Shown here one piece after another: positions 6,699 through 13,243 of a DNA stretch of 14,374 nucleotides (position 1 is its first letter; each line of letters opens with the position of its first letter). The DNA is taken from NCBI GenBank assembly GCA_900766195.1, contig CAAFUN010000047.1, positions 1 to 14,374 of the forward strand, read 5' to 3'. The DNA is from an uncultured Bacteroides sp. (GTDB lineage Bacteria > Bacteroidota > Bacteroidia > Bacteroidales > Bacteroidaceae). The notes below the pieces were generated by a model. The model ran no database searches. It was given only the letters and a program-made list of their open reading frames with translations, and was not told the origin of the DNA. The position numbers were made by a program, and so were the translations under genes.

Positions 6699-8012
6699 AT
6701 GAAGATTGCTATTGTTGGTACGGGATATGTCGGTTTGGTAACCGGAACCTGTTTTGCTGAAATTGGAGTTGAAGTTGTTTGCGTAGATACCAATGTTCAA
6801 AAGATCGAGTCACTTGAAAATGGGGTTATTCCTATTTATGAAAGTGGTTTGGAAGAAATGGTAGCTCGCAATGTAAAAGCAGGTAGACTTTCATTTACTA
6901 CTTCACTAGAAAGCTGTTTGAGCGATGTAGAAGTAGTATTCAGTGCTGTAGGAACACCTCCTGACGAAGATGGTAGTGCAGATTTGAGTTATGTGCTTGA
7001 AGTGGCCCGGACTATTGGTAGTAATATGAATAAGTATGTGCTTGTTGTAACAAAAAGTACCGTACCGGTGGGCACAGCAAAGAAAGTACGTGCAGTGATA
7101 CAGGAGGAGCTTGATAAGCGTGGAGCGTCTATTGCTTTTGATGTAGCTTCCAACCCTGAATTCCTTAAAGAAGGCAATGCCATTAATGACTTTATGAGTC
7201 CCGACCGTGTAGTAGTAGGAGTAGAGTCGGAGCGTGCCAAAGAAATAATGTCCAAATTGTATAAGCCGTTTTTATTGAATAACTTCCGGGTCATATTTAT
7301 GGATATTCCTTCTGCTGAAATGACAAAATATGCTGCAAATTCAATGCTGGCTACTCGCATAAGCTTTATGAATGATATTGCAAACTTATGTGAATTAGTC
7401 GGTGCTGATGTCAATATGGTACGCAGTGGCATTGGATCTGATACCCGTATTGGACGTAAATTTCTTTATCCGGGCATTGGTTACGGAGGATCCTGCTTTC
7501 CAAAAGATATAAAAGCTTTGATTAAAACAGCCGAACAGAATGGTTATCGCATGCGGGTACTTGAAGCTGTAGAAGAAGTTAATGAAAGACAGAAAAGCAT
7601 CTTATTTGAAAAGTTGAAGCAGTTATTTCATAATGATCTTTCTGGTAAAACTATTGCAATCTGGGGATTGTCGTTTAAACCGGAAACTGACGATATGCGT
7701 GAAGCTCCTTCTTTAATATTGATAGATATGTTATTGAAAGCAGGTTGTTCGGTCCGTGCGTATGATCCGGCTGCAATGGATGAAAGTCGGCGATGCATCG
7801 GAGATGTTATTTATTACGCAACGGATATGTATGATGCCGTATTAAATGCTGATGCTTTGTTGCTGGTAACAGAGTGGAAAGAGTTTCGTTTACCTTCATG
7901 GCCTGTTATAAAGAAGGCGATGACAGGAAATAATATTCTTGATGGACGTAATATTTATGAGAAAAAAGAAATAGAAGAGCAAGGATTTTTGTATCATTGC
8001 ATTGGGAAATAA
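6699..8012 (+). CDS. ugd: UDP-glucose 6-dehydrogenase
   Basis: A 437-residue enzyme of standard length for the UDP-glucose/GDP-mannose dehydrogenase family. It oxidises UDP-glucose to UDP-glucuronate with two NAD+. The N-terminal Rossmann motif is GTGYVGLVTG (7-16). STVPVGTA (120-127) and NPEFLKEGNA (152-161) are present. The central domain has Lys210 and Asn214 in EMTKYAANS, and the catalytic Cys266 lies in GYGGSCFPKD (261-270). The C-terminal domain carries WGLSFKPETDDMREAPS. The pattern favours UDP-glucose over GDP-mannose or UDP-ManNAc as substrate, but the specificity call is by family resemblance. It follows rfbC after 3 bases; the lipoprotein gene follows at 8026. Confidence 0.93.
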   Translation: MKIAIVGTGYVGLVTGTCFAEIGVEVVCVDTNVQKIESLENGVIPIYESGLEEMVARNVKAGRLSFTTSLESCLSDVEVVFSAVGTPPDEDGSADLSYVLEVARTIGSNMNKYVLVVTKSTVPVGTAKKVRAVIQEELDKRGASIAFDVASNPEFLKEGNAINDFMSPDRVVVGVESERAKEIMSKLYKPFLLNNFRVIFMDIPSAEMTKYAANSMLATRISFMNDIANLCELVGADVNMVRSGIGSDTRIGRKFLYPGIGYGGSCFPKDIKALIKTAEQNGYRMRVLEAVEEVNERQKSILFEKLKQLFHNDLSGKTIAIWGLSFKPETDDMREAPSLILIDMLLKAGCSVRAYDPAAMDESRRCIGDVIYYATDMYDAVLNADALLLVTEWKEFRLPSWPVIKKAMTGNNILDGRNIYEKKEIEEQGFLYHCIGK

Positions 8013-8025
8013 TAAATTGAAAAAT

Positions 8026-8823
8026 ATGAAAAGGTGGGGTACGATTCTGATTGTACTCAGTGGTTTGCTAGTGTCATGTGGCAATAAAAAAGAAACTACA
8101 ACTTCAGAAAATGAAGACGTTACGGCCAAAAGAACGTTGCAGGGTATATGGGTTGATGATGATACAGATATTCCTTTAATACGCATTAAAGGAGATACTA
8201 TCTATTATACTGACCCACAGAATGCTCCTGCCTATTTTAAAATAGCTCGTGACACGATGTATGTAGATGGTAGTGTCTCTGTTGCTTATAAGATAGACAA
8301 GTATACCAATTACGTTTTTTGGTTTCATTCAATGACGGATGAACTTATGAAGCTTCATCGTTCGGAAAATGCAGAAGATAGTCTTGCTTTTGCCGGACAT
8401 GTAGAAATTATTCCGTCTACTTCTGAAGTGATAAAGAAAGACAGCGTAGTAGTATATAAGAATACTCGTTATAGAGGTTATGTCTATATTAATCCTTCCA
8501 ATATGAAGGTAATTAAAACTACTTACTCTGAAGAAGGTATGAGCGTTGATAATGTCTATTATGATAACGTTATACATATTTGCGTATACGAAGGCAAAAA
8601 ACTCCTGTACGGGAAAGATATAAAGAAACAGATGTTCTCAAATATGTTTTCTTCTGATTTTATAGATCAAGCCGTTTTGGCTGATATGAAATTCATGGGA
8701 GTTAATAGTAAAGGTTATCATTATCAAGCTATCTTAAGCATTCCCGAAAGTTATATATACGGGATTGTGAATTTAACTATTGATGAAGACAAGAAGCTGA
8801 CAATGAGTAAGGTTGGAAAGTGA
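8026..8823 (+). CDS. Lipoprotein of unknown function (possibly the DUF4738 group)
   Basis: A 265-residue protein starting at ATG 8026. A longer reading from TTG 8002 would overlap ugd and spoil the signal peptide, so the ATG is preferred. MKRWGTILIVLSGLLVSC is a textbook lipoprotein signal with lipobox LVSC and Cys18 as the lipidated residue. The mature part begins GNKKETTTSE, a flexible linker. A beta-rich region follows with GIWVDDDTDIPLIRIKGDTI and a second half (from about residue 150) with VYINPSNMKVIKTTYSEEG. Overall layout recalls Bacteroides DUF4738 lipoproteins, a recollection rather than a search result. There is no acidic export motif right after Cys18, so inner-leaflet or periplasmic placement is more likely than surface display. 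The gap after ugd is 13 bases, so it belongs to the same operon. Confidence 0.8.
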   Translation: MKRWGTILIVLSGLLVSCGNKKETTTSENEDVTAKRTLQGIWVDDDTDIPLIRIKGDTIYYTDPQNAPAYFKIARDTMYVDGSVSVAYKIDKYTNYVFWFHSMTDELMKLHRSENAEDSLAFAGHVEIIPSTSEVIKKDSVVVYKNTRYRGYVYINPSNMKVIKTTYSEEGMSVDNVYYDNVIHICVYEGKKLLYGKDIKKQMFSNMFSSDFIDQAVLADMKFMGVNSKGYHYQAILSIPESYIYGIVNLTIDEDKKLTMSKVGK

Positions 8824-8827
8824 AGAT

Positions 8828-10072
8828 TTACTTTTTAGGTCCTGTTCGCTTTTTATTTCCATTATTTCCTTTGCGGTTTCCTTTATGGAAGTTCTTACCA
8901 GTGTTGTTTGATCTGTTACGCGGTTGATATTCCGGTGTCTCACCCAGCTCTTCAGGGACAGGTATCTTATATATCTCTTTAGCTAAAAATACTTCAATAC
9001 CTTTGAATTTGCCTTGTTCGGTTTCACTTACAAAGGTGAGAGCTACTCCATCGTTATTTGCCCGAGCTGTACGTCCAATGCGATGTACATAGTCTTCGGA
9101 ATCATGAGGAACATCGTAATTAATCACCAACCGTATGTCATCAATATCTATTCCTCTCGAAACAATGTCTGTTGCTACAAGAATGTTGATCCGTCCGGAT
9201 TTGAAATCACGCATAATGGAATCACGTTGACTTTGTTCAAGATCGGAGTGCATTTCGCCTACATTAAGCTTCATCAACTTCAGAGCTCTTGTAACTTCCT
9301 TTACCTTTATTTTAGAAGATGCGAAGACGATTACACGTTCAGGAGTTTCTTCAGCAAAAAGTGAACGGATAATACCCAGCTTTTGTCTTTCGTAACAAAT
9401 ATAAGCTGCTTGTACTATTTTCTCAGCAGGTTTTGATACGGCAATCTTTACTTCAACAGGGTCATTAAGTATGTTTTTAGATAATTGCTGTATCTTAGCA
9501 GGCATTGTGGCCGAAAACATGATGGTCTGTCTCTTGCTTGGCAACATCTTTACAATTTGCATGATGTCGTCATAGAATCCCATGTCAAGCATACGATCGG
9601 CTTCATCTAATATAAAGAAAGAAACGCGGGAAATATCTACATAACCTAAACTTAAATGTGCTATTAATCTGCCGGGAGTGGCTATGATCACATCGGCTCC
9701 TAAGTTTAAGCCTTTTTTTTGTTGTTCAAATAAAGAACCGTCATTTCCACCGTATACAGCAACACTAGAGACAGGCATAAAGTATGAGAAGCCTTCCATT
9801 TGCTGATCTATCTGCTGAGCAAGCTCGCGAGTAGGCGACATTATAATGCAATTAATAGCATCTTCCGGATATCCTCCTTCCGATAGTTTATTGAGCACCG
9901 GCAGCAGATAAGCGGCCGTTTTACCGGTTCCTGTTTGTGCAACTGCTATTAAATCTTTTCCTTCAAGTATTATTGGAATCGTTTTTTCCTGTATTGGTGT
10001 ACACTCCTCAAAGCGCATTGATTCCAGTGCTTCAAGGACACTGCTGTTTAATTGTAGCTCAGAAAACTTCAT
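8828..10072 (-). CDS. DEAD-box ATP-dependent RNA helicase, RhlE-like
   Basis: A 414-residue helicase with the full motif set: Q motif FEECTPIQ (21-28), Walker A AQTGTGKT (45-52), PTRELAQQ (80-87), TPGR (132-135), DEAD (156-159), SAT (187-189), the C-terminal RecA-domain motif ATDIVSRGID (300-309), and HRIGRTAR (330-337). The last 30 or so residues are basic, Asn/Gly/Lys-rich and unstructured, as in RhlE and related RNA-binding tails. The protein unwinds short RNA duplexes in ribosome assembly or RNA decay; which one is not visible here. Its stop lies 4 bases from the lipoprotein stop on the other strand, so the two transcripts must overlap unless they end abruptly. Confidence 0.93.
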   Translation of the reverse strand: MKFSELQLNSSVLEALESMRFEECTPIQEKTIPIILEGKDLIAVAQTGTGKTAAYLLPVLNKLSEGGYPEDAINCIIMSPTRELAQQIDQQMEGFSYFMPVSSVAVYGGNDGSLFEQQKKGLNLGADVIIATPGRLIAHLSLGYVDISRVSFFILDEADRMLDMGFYDDIMQIVKMLPSKRQTIMFSATMPAKIQQLSKNILNDPVEVKIAVSKPAEKIVQAAYICYERQKLGIIRSLFAEETPERVIVFASSKIKVKEVTRALKLMKLNVGEMHSDLEQSQRDSIMRDFKSGRINILVATDIVSRGIDIDDIRLVINYDVPHDSEDYVHRIGRTARANNDGVALTFVSETEQGKFKGIEVFLAKEIYKIPVPEELGETPEYQPRNRSNNTGKNFHKGNRKGNNGNKKRTGPKK

Positions 10073-10091
10073 CTTCTATTAATTTTGACGA

Positions 10092-10099
10092 CAAACTTA
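10092..10099 (-). promoter_or_regulatory. -7 box of the DEAD-box helicase gene
   Basis: TAAGTTTG on the minus strand fits TAnnTTTG and ends 19 bases before the ATG at 10072, giving a leader of about 10-15 bases. Confidence 0.5.
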
Positions 10100-10176
10100 C
10101 ATAAAAATCCTGATTAATATGTATGTGTGATGAAATAACATCCAATTTGTATGCATTTTAATAGCAAAACAAAATA

Positions 10177-11406
10177 TTATTTAGGAAAATCGATATAAGA
10201 ATCTTTAAATCCTAGAAAATAGAGAACACCGTCTAGTCCAATGGTATTGATGGATTGCTTTGCATTGGCTACTACTTTGGGCTTTGCGTGGAAAGCTATA
10301 CCCAAACCGGCTATTCCTAGCATCGGTAGGTCGTTGGCACCATCACCCACTGCGATGGTTTGTGCAATATCCACTTTCTCTACTTGAGCTATAAGCCGAA
10401 GTAATTCCGCCTTTCGTTTTCCGTCAACAACCTCGCCTAAGTATTGACCGGTAAGTTTTCCATCTATTATTTCCAATTCATTGGCATATACGTAGTCAAT
10501 GCCATACTTCTTCTGTAGATACTGTCCGAAATAAGTAAATCCTCCCGAAAGTATTGCAATTTTATAGCCGTATTTCTTCAATACATACATTAATCTGTCT
10601 ACTCCTTCGGTGATAGGCAAGCTCTCTGCTATTTCTTGCATGACTGATTCATCCAAGCCTTTTAATAGGGCAACTCGTTCACGGAAGCTTTCCGTAAAGT
10701 CAATCTCGCCACGCATGGCACGTTCCGTAATTGCTTTTACTTCCTTCCCAACTCCTGCGCGGATGGCCAGCTCGTCTATAACTTCCGTTTCAATCAATGT
10801 GGAATCCATATCGAAACAGATTAGTCGGCGCATGCGTCGATACATATTGTCAAGTTGGAAGGAAAAGTCCATCTCTAATTCAGTAGCTAATCCCATTAAA
10901 TGTTCCTGCATGGCAATTCTGTCATTTGGAGTGCCACGGACAGAGAATTCTATACACGCACGGGTGCTAGCGTTGCATTCATTTAGAGGAATACGGCCGG
11001 TTAAACGTTTGATGCCATCAATATTCATTCCCTGCTCTGCCAGAATTCGCGTAGCGGAAGCTATTTGTTTGGCAGATAATTTGCGGCCTAAGAGAGTGAG
11101 TATGTATCGGTTTTTACCCTGCAGGTTTACCCAATTCTCGTACTCTTGAGCTGTAATGGGGTAGAAACGTATGGTAATTCCTAATGAAGAAGCTTTAAAC
11201 AAAAGATCTTTCATTATTAATCCGGAACTCTGTTCATCTGCTTGGCATAATATTCCCAGCGAAAGTGTGTTATGAATATCTGCCTGTCCGATATCTAAAA
11301 TAGTGGTATCATATTTTGCAAGAATCTCTGTAATGGATGCAGTTAGTCCGGGTCGATCTTCTCCGGTTATGCGAATTAAAATAAGTTCAGTATCAACTAG
11401 TGGCAT
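10177..11406 (-). CDS. serB: Phosphoserine phosphatase SerB with N-terminal ACT domains
   Basis: A 409-residue protein. Residues 6-85 form an ACT domain (LILIRITGEDRPGLTASITE) and about 100-180 form a second ACT-like domain (YILTLLGRKLSAKQIASATR). The C-terminal half is a HAD phosphatase. The nucleophile motif DMDST has Asp199 and Asp201, motif II is SGG (287-289), Lys331 is the likely conserved lysine, and the motif III/IV metal site is GDGANDLPM (354-362). It hydrolyses phosphoserine, the last step of serine synthesis; the ACT domains probably sense an amino acid, likely serine. The length matches the double-ACT SerB type seen in Bacteroidetes and mycobacteria. It has its own promoter 14 bases upstream. 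104 bases separate it from the helicase gene downstream on the same strand, which has its own promoter. Confidence 0.94.
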   Translation of the reverse strand: MPLVDTELILIRITGEDRPGLTASITEILAKYDTTILDIGQADIHNTLSLGILCQADEQSSGLIMKDLLFKASSLGITIRFYPITAQEYENWVNLQGKNRYILTLLGRKLSAKQIASATRILAEQGMNIDGIKRLTGRIPLNECNASTRACIEFSVRGTPNDRIAMQEHLMGLATELEMDFSFQLDNMYRRMRRLICFDMDSTLIETEVIDELAIRAGVGKEVKAITERAMRGEIDFTESFRERVALLKGLDESVMQEIAESLPITEGVDRLMYVLKKYGYKIAILSGGFTYFGQYLQKKYGIDYVYANELEIIDGKLTGQYLGEVVDGKRKAELLRLIAQVEKVDIAQTIAVGDGANDLPMLGIAGLGIAFHAKPKVVANAKQSINTIGLDGVLYFLGFKDSYIDFPK

Positions 11407-11419
11407 AAGAAATCTTTTT

Positions 11420-11427
11420 CAAATATA
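11420..11427 (-). promoter_or_regulatory. Proximal -7 box of serB
   Basis: TATATTTG on the minus strand is a TAnnTTTG match ending 13 bases before the serB ATG, placing the transcription start about 5-8 bases before the start codon. Confidence 0.5.
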
Positions 11428-11523
11428 ATATGGCATTATTATTATTGCCCAATGTTATTTTATTTACTCTGTTACTTGAGGGATATCCTTAAATAAGAAT
11501 ATGTTCCAATTAATTATTGGCTG

Positions 11524-11531
11524 CAAAAGTA
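11524..11531 (-). promoter_or_regulatory. Possible distal promoter of serB
   Basis: TACTTTTG followed by CAG on the minus strand is a second good -7 box. It would give serB a leader of about 110 bases containing the short inverted repeat CCAAT/ATTGG just after the start site. No clear -33 box is visible. The rest of the gap, 11532-11792, shows no convincing gene; it holds only a weak hairpin with a T6 tract at 11651-11680 on the plus strand. Confidence 0.4.
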
Positions 11532-11792
11532 CACATTTTTTTTGTTCTTAATTACTTTCCACTCAAATCTCGTTAATTTTTTCTTCCTTTTTTGTTATAA
11601 AGCTATCATGAGACATCTCTGAATTTGCTTTTCAAATGAAGCAATAGCATGTGGAAATCGTTGTTGATTTCACCTTTTTTCACTAAATATTTCGCCAATT
11701 CAATTCGTTTTTAAAAGCTCTATTATTAAGCTATTACGCGGATTTGCTTATCTTACTGATATGCTTGCGGCTAGATTATAGCTCACATTTGC

Positions 11793-11821
11793 TTGATAAT
11801 CAATAATAAATTGTATCTTTG
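11793..11821 (+). promoter_or_regulatory. Promoter of the thioredoxin-like gene (-33 TTG, -7 TATCTTTG)
   Basis: TATCTTTG at 11814-11821 is a perfect TAnnTTTG box. TTG at 11793-11795 is 18 bases upstream, and TTTG at 11788-11791 is 22 bases upstream; either is close to the expected -33 spacing. Transcription should start about 11826, giving a leader of about 120 bases. Confidence 0.7.
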
Positions 11822-11823
11822 CA

Positions 11824-11854
11824 ACCGATATTGAATTGTCGAATTCATATCGGT
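11824..11854 (+). promoter_or_regulatory. Long hairpin or operator at the 5' end of the thioredoxin-like transcript
   Basis: The left arm (11824-11837, ACCGATATTGAATT) and right arm (11842-11854, AATTCATATCGGT) pair over 13 bp with one bulged T and a GTCG loop. It begins 3 bases after the -7 box, at the predicted transcription start. It could cap the mRNA 5' end against decay, or be a palindromic operator in DNA. Confidence 0.55.
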
Positions 11855-11899
11855 ATGAAAATTGTTTTACTTTTCTCTCGTAAATTGGGCATTGCCTAA
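11855..11899 (+). CDS. Possible 14-residue upstream ORF (leader peptide)
   Basis: ATG directly after the leader hairpin opens MKIVLLFSRKLGIA and a stop at 11897-11899. A second hairpin overlaps its end: ATTGGGC (11884-11890) with GCCTAAT (11894-11900), seven pairs including one G-U. The position between hairpin and main gene suggests a leader peptide, but there is no run of one regulatory amino acid and an ORF this short can occur by chance. Confidence 0.3.
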   Translation: MKIVLLFSRKLGIA

Positions 11900-11944
11900 T
11901 CGTTATTAAGTAAAGCAATATAGTATTAACTAAAACCTGGTTAC

Positions 11945-12481
11945 ATGAAGAATGTAAGATGGATTTTTGTTGTATTACTTATTAGTTCCTTGACGTCTTT
12001 TGTAAGCAAAGACAAACCTAACAGAGGTTTGACTGTTGGTGACATAGCACCGGATTTTAATATCCCTTCTATGTCGAATGGGCAATTAAATGAAAAATTC
12101 TCTTCATTAAGAGGAAATTTCGTATTGCTGAGTTTGTGGGCAAGTTATGATGCACAGTCAAGAATGCAAAATGCAGTTTTGAATAATGAGCTTCGTAAAG
12201 TAACTTCCCCAAAAATGAAAATGGTTTCCATCTCATTTGATGAGTATACATCTGTATTTCGTGAGACCATTCGTAAAGATCGAATAGTTGCGCCCACTTG
12301 TTTCGTGGAAACTAAAGGCGAATCTTCTAATCTATTTAAGACTTACAAGTTGAATAGAGGATTTACAAACTATTTAATAGATGATAAAGGCATAATCATA
12401 GCCAAAAACATCTCTCCATCTATGCTTTCGTCTTTTTTAAGTACTCATTCTCTCCCTATGGGAAACCTTAGTAAGAAATGA
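11945..12481 (+). CDS. Exported thioredoxin-fold protein without CxxC motif
   Basis: A 178-residue protein with an N-terminal signal or anchor segment (MKNVRWIFVVLLISSLTSFV) and a TlpA/AhpC-TSA-like fold: VGDIAPDFNIPSMSNGQ (31-47), SLRGNFVLLSLWAS (54-67), and YLIDDKGIIIAKN (143-155). Where redox family members have WCxxC, this one has WASYDAQSR (65-73), so both active-site cysteines are gone. The cis-proline before the YLID strand is also missing (RGFTNYLID). The only cysteine is Cys119. It therefore cannot be a conventional thiol oxidoreductase and more likely binds a partner in the periplasm. It is monocistronic, with its own promoter, a long structured leader and a strong terminator behind. 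Confidence 0.82.
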   Translation: MKNVRWIFVVLLISSLTSFVSKDKPNRGLTVGDIAPDFNIPSMSNGQLNEKFSSLRGNFVLLSLWASYDAQSRMQNAVLNNELRKVTSPKMKMVSISFDEYTSVFRETIRKDRIVAPTCFVETKGESSNLFKTYKLNRGFTNYLIDDKGIIIAKNISPSMLSSFLSTHSLPMGNLSKK

Positions 12482-12499
12482 GTGGAAAGTAAAAAGTGT

Positions 12500-12538
12500 T
12501 TCTCTCAATCAGATACTTATGTATCTTGGGCGAGAGAA
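12500..12538 (+). other. Hairpin just after the thioredoxin-like gene
   Basis: TTCTCTC (12500-12506) pairs with GAGAGAA (12532-12538), and an inner stem AGATAC (12511-12516) pairs with GTATCT (12521-12526) around TTAT. No T tract follows, so it is more likely a 3'-end stabilising or processing structure than the terminator itself. Confidence 0.4.
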
Positions 12539-12574
12539 CCTGATTATCTAAAGGAATATTGATACAACAAAAAC

Positions 12575-12630
12575 AGCTGTGCTAAAAGTATGTTTCACAA
12601 TGTTGATACTACTTTTTGCGCAGCTTTTTT
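12575..12630 (+). terminator. Strong terminator of the thioredoxin-like gene
   Basis: AGCTGTGC (12575-12582) pairs with GCGCAGCT (12618-12625) over 8 bp with one G-U, continued by AAAAGTA with TACTTTT further in, and followed by six Ts (12625-12630). The A-rich left flank could also support termination from the other strand. Confidence 0.75.
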
Positions 12631-12718
12631 ATTTTTGTATTGCTTGTACTGTTTATTGTCCTTGAGTGCTAACAGTACTTTTTATTCTGCCGAATCTGTG
12701 CTTGCAAAAGATTAAATC

Positions 12719-12806
12719 ACATCATCTGTTGGCCATCAACACATCATCAGTTGAGCACAAATACATCATCTGTTTAATGCCAATACATCATCTGTTTTGT
12801 TATTGG
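12719..12806. repeat. Four-unit tandem repeat with 22-bp period (array B)
   Basis: Units begin at 12719, 12741, 12763 and 12785, exactly 22 bases apart. The first 12 bases are nearly constant (acatcatctgtt, with one T-to-A change in unit 2) and the remaining 10 vary, often containing a CAA or CCAA. The period and unit number equal those of array A although the sequence differs. It lies in non-coding DNA. A 63-codon open frame across it is an effect of the repeat. Confidence 0.88.
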
Positions 12807-12944
12807 GCTAATTCCGTTAGGCTTGGATCAAAAATAAATCGAATTGGAGAGAGATAGAATGTCTGTGAGCAGTTCTATTATATTCAAATACCATTAAAGA
12901 AGGAGAGTGGTGACTGTCAATATGTGGAGTTTCCTATTAGGCAT
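12807..12944. other. Intergenic stretch with no recognised feature
   Basis: Between repeat array B and the small RNA terminator I see no ORF with coding character, no TAnnTTTG box and no strong hairpin. Confidence 0.4.
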
Positions 12945-13011
12945 AAAAAAAGGCTACTCATCGCGAGCAACCAATCTTTTGTTAACCTTAAATCTAATAC
13001 TATGAAAAACA
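12945..13011 (-). ncRNA. Candidate small RNA, about 67 nt, resembling antisense RNAs of susC leaders
   Basis: A complete transcription unit is visible on the minus strand. The -33 element TTTG (13048-13045), 20 bases of spacing and the -7 box TACATTTG (13024-13017) come first. The start is expected near 13011. The hairpin GGTTGCTC (12972-12965) with GAGTAGCC (12959-12952) is followed by seven Ts (12951-12945). All eight stem pairs form in the minus-strand RNA, two as G-U. In the plus-strand RNA the same two positions become A-C mismatches, so the structure belongs to the minus strand. The sequence opposite resembles the leader of susC-like genes (see the overlapping plus-strand entry), where cis-antisense RNAs such as DonS are known in Bacteroides. 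The family assignment is from memory. The exact start site is an estimate. Confidence 0.65.
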
Positions 13012-13025
13012 CATTACAAATGTAA
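12945..13025 (+). pseudogene. Possible relic of a susC-type 5' leader and start
   Basis: The plus strand has AGGCTACTC...GAGCAACC, then CAATCTTTTG, then TTAACCTTAAATCTAATACT leading into ATG 13002. This order recalls the conserved leader of many Bacteroides susC-like outer-membrane transporter genes. The reading frame ends after MKNTLQM at 13023-13025, and no SusC or SusD sequence follows in any frame before the MFS gene. Either the transporter gene was deleted or the leader-like block exists only as the complement of the small RNA. The resemblance is recalled, not searched. Confidence 0.35.
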
Positions 13026-13048
13026 GCGACACTCATTAAATAAGCAAA
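13017..13048 (-). promoter_or_regulatory. Near-consensus promoter of the small RNA
   Basis: The minus strand reads TTTG (13048-13045), exactly 20 bases, then TACATTTG (13024-13017). This fits the Bacteroides rule TTTG-N19-21-TAnnTTTG better than any other promoter in the window. Confidence 0.7.
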
Positions 13049-13095
13049 TAATGAAGCTATTTATGGCGTAATTATAACATGGTTTAATGTTACTG

Positions 13096-13103
13096 TATCT
13101 TTG
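13096..13103 (+). promoter_or_regulatory. Possible distal promoter of the MFS gene
   Basis: TATCTTTG is a perfect -7 box 140 bases before the MFS start, without a clear -33 element. Downstream of it lies the 12-base perfect palindrome AAAACTAGTTTT (13132-13143), a possible operator. Confidence 0.35.
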
Positions 13104-13204
13104 TTAACTATTTTACTGCTGTTTTTCATATAAAACTAGTTTTGTTTATACTTGTTGCCGCAAGATTTACCTGCCAATGCTATATTGAATAAAACATTTT
13201 AGAC

Positions 13205-13212
13205 TACTTTTG
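13205..13212 (+). promoter_or_regulatory. Proximal -7 box of the MFS gene
   Basis: TACTTTTG followed by CG fits TAnnTTTG; ATTG at 13184-13187 is 17 bases upstream. Transcription would start near 13218, about 25 bases before the ATG. Confidence 0.55.
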
Positions 13213-13243
13213 CGTTTGTAAAAGATTGATTTTAGGTATTTGT

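Noticed and set aside
8002..8025. Upstream TTG start for the lipoprotein overlapping ugd
   Set aside because: ATG 8026 gives a clean lipoprotein signal peptide and avoids the overlap.
11651..11680. Plus-strand terminator with T6 tract in the serB/thioredoxin-like gap
   Set aside because: The stem is weak with a bulge, and there is no plus-strand gene upstream for it to terminate.
11609..11710. 34-codon minus-strand open stretch (reading KRIELAKYLVKKGE onward) that looks protein-like
   Set aside because: It has no ATG at its 5' end, stops lie in all frames upstream, and an open run this short is expected by chance.
12666..12857. 63-codon plus-strand ORF
   Set aside because: Most of it is the translation of the 22-bp repeat array B; it has no promoter and no recognisable protein pattern.
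12945..13025. Insertion-sequence end or integrase fragment
   Set aside because: The inverted repeat is short and followed by a T tract on one strand, fitting a terminator; no transposase remnant or target duplication is seen.
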